From NCBI GenBank assembly GCA_002747035.1, contig PDRZ01000015.1:124001-188000 (forward strand): a stretch of DNA of 64,000 nt. Direction: 5' to 3'. Numbering within the stretch: position 1 is the first letter of the stretch; the number at the start of each line of letters is the position of its first letter. Source of the DNA: Rhodobacterales bacterium. Lineage in GTDB: Bacteria > Pseudomonadota > Alphaproteobacteria > Rhodobacterales > Rhodobacteraceae. Of this stretch, positions 61,953 to 64,000 are shown piece after piece. The notes beneath the pieces were generated by a model. That model was not told the origin of the DNA. It searched no databases and saw only the letters and a program-made list of their open reading frames with translations. The translations under genes were made by a program, and so were the position numbers.

Positions 61953-63710
61953 ATGACCAAATTCGACAAGAGCAACTTGCCCAGCCGCCACGTGACCGAA
62001 GGCCCGGAACGCGCGCCTCACAGGTCCTATCTTTACGCCATGGGTATTTCTGACACTGAGATTCACCAGCCTCTCGTCGGGGTTGCGACTTGTTGGAACG
62101 AGGCCGCTCCCTGTAACATCGCGCTGAACCGTCAGGCGCAGTCGGTCAAGATGGGTGTGAAAGAAGCCCACGGCACCCCGCGTGAGTTCACCACCATCAC
62201 CGTGACCGACGGCATCGCCATGGGCCACGAGGGGATGCGGTCTTCGCTTGCCAGCCGCGAGGCGATTGCCGACACCGTTGAGTTGACCATGCGGGGCCAT
62301 TGCTATGACGCCGTGGTCGGGCTTGCCGGGTGTGACAAATCGCTGCCCGGGATGATGATGGCGATGGTCCGCCTGAACGTGCCTTCGGTCTTTATTTATG
62401 GTGGGTCGATCCTGCCCGGCAAAGCGCCTCAGGTGGATGAAATCCCGGAAGATTTCCGCACCCGTGACCTGACTGTTCAGGACATGTTCGAAGCGGTGGG
62501 GCGTCACCAGAATGGCCAGATGTCGGATGCCGCATTGGATATTCTTGAACGCGTGGCCTGTCCGTCCTCGGGGGCCTGTGGTGGTCAGTTCACGGCCAAC
62601 ACCATGGCCTGTGTCTCCGAGGCCATCGGCCTTGCCCTGATGAATTCGTCCGGTGCGCCCGCGCCCTATGAAAGCCGCGACCAATATGGTGAAGCTTCGG
62701 GCCGTGCGGTCATGAACCTGATCGACAAGAACATCCGCGCCCGTGATGTTGTGACGCTGAAAAGCCTTGAGAACGCCGCGCGGGTTGTGGCCTGTACCGG
62801 CGGATCCACCAATGCCGGGCTGCACCTGCCCGCAATTGCCCACGAAGCAGGGATCGAATTCTTCCTCGAAGACGTGTGCGATATTTTCCGCGACACGCCC
62901 TATTTCGTCGATCTGAAGCCGGGCGGTCAATATGTTGCCAAGGATCTTTACGAAGCCGGCGGGGTGCCGGTGGTGATGAAGGAATTGCGCAAGGCCGGGT
63001 TGATCCACGAGGATTGCATGACCGCCAGTGGCAGGAGCATGGGCGAAGAACTTGACCTGATCACGCGCGAGGCCGATGGCCGCGTGATCTATCCCATCGA
63101 AACGCCGATTACCAAAACCGGCGGTGTTGTGGGGCTGAAAGGGAACCTGGCCCCCGAAGGTGCCATCGTCAAGGTCGCAGGTATCCCGTCGCAGCACCAG
63201 CGGTTCGTCGGCCCGGCGCGCGTCTTTGAATGCGAAGAGGACGCGTTCGAAGCGGTCAAGGCCCGTCAATACGAAGAGGGTGAGGTGATCGTCATCCGCA
63301 ACGAGGGCCCCGCGGGCGGGCCGGGAATGCGCGAGATGCTGGCCACCACCGCCGCCCTGTCCGGGCAGGGTATGGGCAAGAAGGTTGCGTTGATCACCGA
63401 TGGCCGGTTCAGCGGCGCAACCCGCGGGTTCTGTGTCGGCCACGTTGGTCCCGAGGCCGCGCATTGCGGCCCCATCGCGCTGGTGCGCAATGGCGATGTG
63501 ATCACCATCGACGCCATTACCGGCGAAATCAGCGTGGCGCTGAGCGATGCCGAGCTTGAGGCCCGCAAAGCCGATTGGAAAGGACCGCGCGATACCATCT
63601 ATGCCAGCGGGGCGCTGTGGAAATACGCACAGCAGGTGGGCGCGACCTACAAGGGTGCGGTCACACACCCCGGCGGCAAGGCGGAAAAGCATGTCTATAT
63701 GGACCTGTGA
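61953..63710 (+). CDS. ilvD: Dihydroxy-acid dehydratase
   Basis: Iron-sulfur enzyme that dehydrates 2,3-dihydroxyacids to 2-oxoacids, the third step of isoleucine and valine synthesis. It has 585 residues. Likely cluster ligands are Cys54 (EAAPCN), Cys127 ([11 protein letters not shown]) and a Cys in [36 protein letters not shown] and [12 protein letters not shown] are further signatures. Shorter than the 616-residue E. coli form and of the type likely to carry [2Fe-2S]. It begins [11 protein letters not shown] hairpin GGCGCGCGAA/TTCGCGCGCC (63721-63746) follows the stop. Confidence 0.96.
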   Translation: MTKFDKSNLPSRHVTEGPERAPHRSYLYAMGISDTEIHQPLVGVATCWNEAAPCNIALNRQAQSVKMGVKEAHGTPREFTTITVTDGIAMGHEGMRSSLASREAIADTVELTMRGHCYDAVVGLAGCDKSLPGMMMAMVRLNVPSVFIYGGSILPGKAPQVDEIPEDFRTRDLTVQDMFEAVGRHQNGQMSDAALDILERVACPSSGACGGQFTANTMACVSEAIGLALMNSSGAPAPYESRDQYGEASGRAVMNLIDKNIRARDVVTLKSLENAARVVACTGGSTNAGLHLPAIAHEAGIEFFLEDVCDIFRDTPYFVDLKPGGQYVAKDLYEAGGVPVVMKELRKAGLIHEDCMTASGRSMGEELDLITREADGRVIYPIETPITKTGGVVGLKGNLAPEGAIVKVAGIPSQHQRFVGPARVFECEEDAFEAVKARQYEEGEVIVIRNEGPAGGPGMREMLATTAALSGQGMGKKVALITDGRFSGATRGFCVGHVGPEAAHCGPIALVRNGDVITIDAITGEISVALSDAELEARKADWKGPRDTIYASGALWKYAQQVGATYKGAVTHPGGKAEKHVYMDL

Positions 63711-63753
63711 TCCAGCGAGCGGCGCGCGAACCCTGTTTCGCGCGCCGTTGCGT

Positions 63754-64000
63754 ATGAGTGTTCTGGGGCTGGTTTTGCCCCTGGCCGGGTGCCTTGGAGA
63801 CGGCACCGGGAAGGGCGTGAATTTTTTAAGCGCCATGGTGCCGCTGGACAACCCCGAAGCCCGTCAGGCCCGCAAAGCGCCCAGGGTGAAACCAACCGCG
63901 AAGGCATCCAGATTAAGGACTCTGGCTAAACCGGGGGCCAAATCGGGGGCCAAACCGGGGAAAGTGCTGACCGAACTGTCGCTCGCCAAGGGCCGTGTCG
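63754..64000 (+). CDS. Lipoprotein (partial, runs off the right edge)
   Basis: The visible 82 residues start MSVLGLVLPLAGCLGDGTGK, with a lipobox LAGC at residues 10-13, then a basic Ala/Lys/Pro-rich stretch with near repeats (KPGAKSG, AKPGKVL). The start is uncertain. ATG 63754 gives a short signal without positive charge, TTG at 63748 would give MRMSVLGL, and ATG 63691, overlapping the end of ilvD, would add 21 residues including LFRAPLR. Function unknown from this part. Confidence 0.65.
   Translation, partial: MSVLGLVLPLAGCLGDGTGKGVNFLSAMVPLDNPEARQARKAPRVKPTAKASRLRTLAKPGAKSGAKPGKVLTELSLAKGRV

Overview
The window comes from a GC-rich alphaproteobacterium, most likely a marine Rhodobacterales (Roseobacter-group) species. 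The reasons are the gene families together (serC-serA with serB divergent, DUF2794, MbfA, an IalB-family protein, PuuD, Si-specific transhydrogenase, glutathione-dependent formaldehyde enzymes), the strong codon GC bias, an Irr-type iron box and a cluster of GANTC (CcrM) sites. It is ordinary chromosome. I see no rRNA, tRNA, CRISPR array, phage, plasmid or complete insertion sequence.

Layout. 1-5.2 kb: a partial periplasmic alpha-2-macroglobulin divergent from a hybrid histidine kinase. 5.2-8.5 kb: a BktB-like thiolase, a poorly preserved ORF and two translationally coupled paralogous phosphoesterases. 8.5-12.5 kb: the complete serine pathway (serC-serA on the minus strand, serB on the plus), with a candidate serC RNA leader and a cloverleaf-shaped repeat between serC and serA. 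12.5-15 kb: two tiny tandem paralogs behind a hairpin that covers the ribosome binding site, then rlmN and an IalB-family gene. 15-22.2 kb: asparaginase, LOG-family hydrolase, a secreted-protein gene broken by a small mobile repeat, a PLP dehydratase, dapD, a HAD-hydrolase remnant and a GAPDH. 22.4-34 kb: a purine catabolism locus (uraH, LysR regulator, puuD, xdhA, xdhB, xdhC, guaD, ade and a quinone oxidoreductase), most of it one tightly overlapping operon. 34-40 kb: flagellar motB, flgE, flgK, flgL, flgI. 40-51.2 kb: glutathione-dependent formaldehyde oxidation (adhI, fghA) interleaved with Irr-boxed mbfA, a GST, a pyruvyltransferase-like protein, two membrane proteins, sthA, a YaiI protein and an ornithine-cyclodeaminase-like protein. 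51.3-54 kb: MFS transporter and zapE. 54-57 kb: two LysM proteins around a rhodanese protein. 57.4-61.6 kb: folC, accD and two tandem CPBP proteases. 62-64 kb: ilvD and a partial lipoprotein.

A small palindromic, TA-flanked repeat superfamily runs through the window. Its ends are close to AAGCGTTTCC or AAGCGTTC, and seven copies in three size classes are visible. One copy interrupts a coding sequence, and removing it with one TA restores the reading frame exactly. Another supplies the stop codon of zapE, and two lie just upstream of start codons. These look like MITEs moved by an enzyme that uses TA targets. Other signals that the gene list does not explain are the SD-covering hairpin before the tiny tandem genes, seven GANTC sites in 84 bp upstream of the rhodanese gene, and a perfect 17-bp palindrome upstream of mbfA.

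All calls rest on reading the translated sequence and on knowledge of the families. No database search was run.
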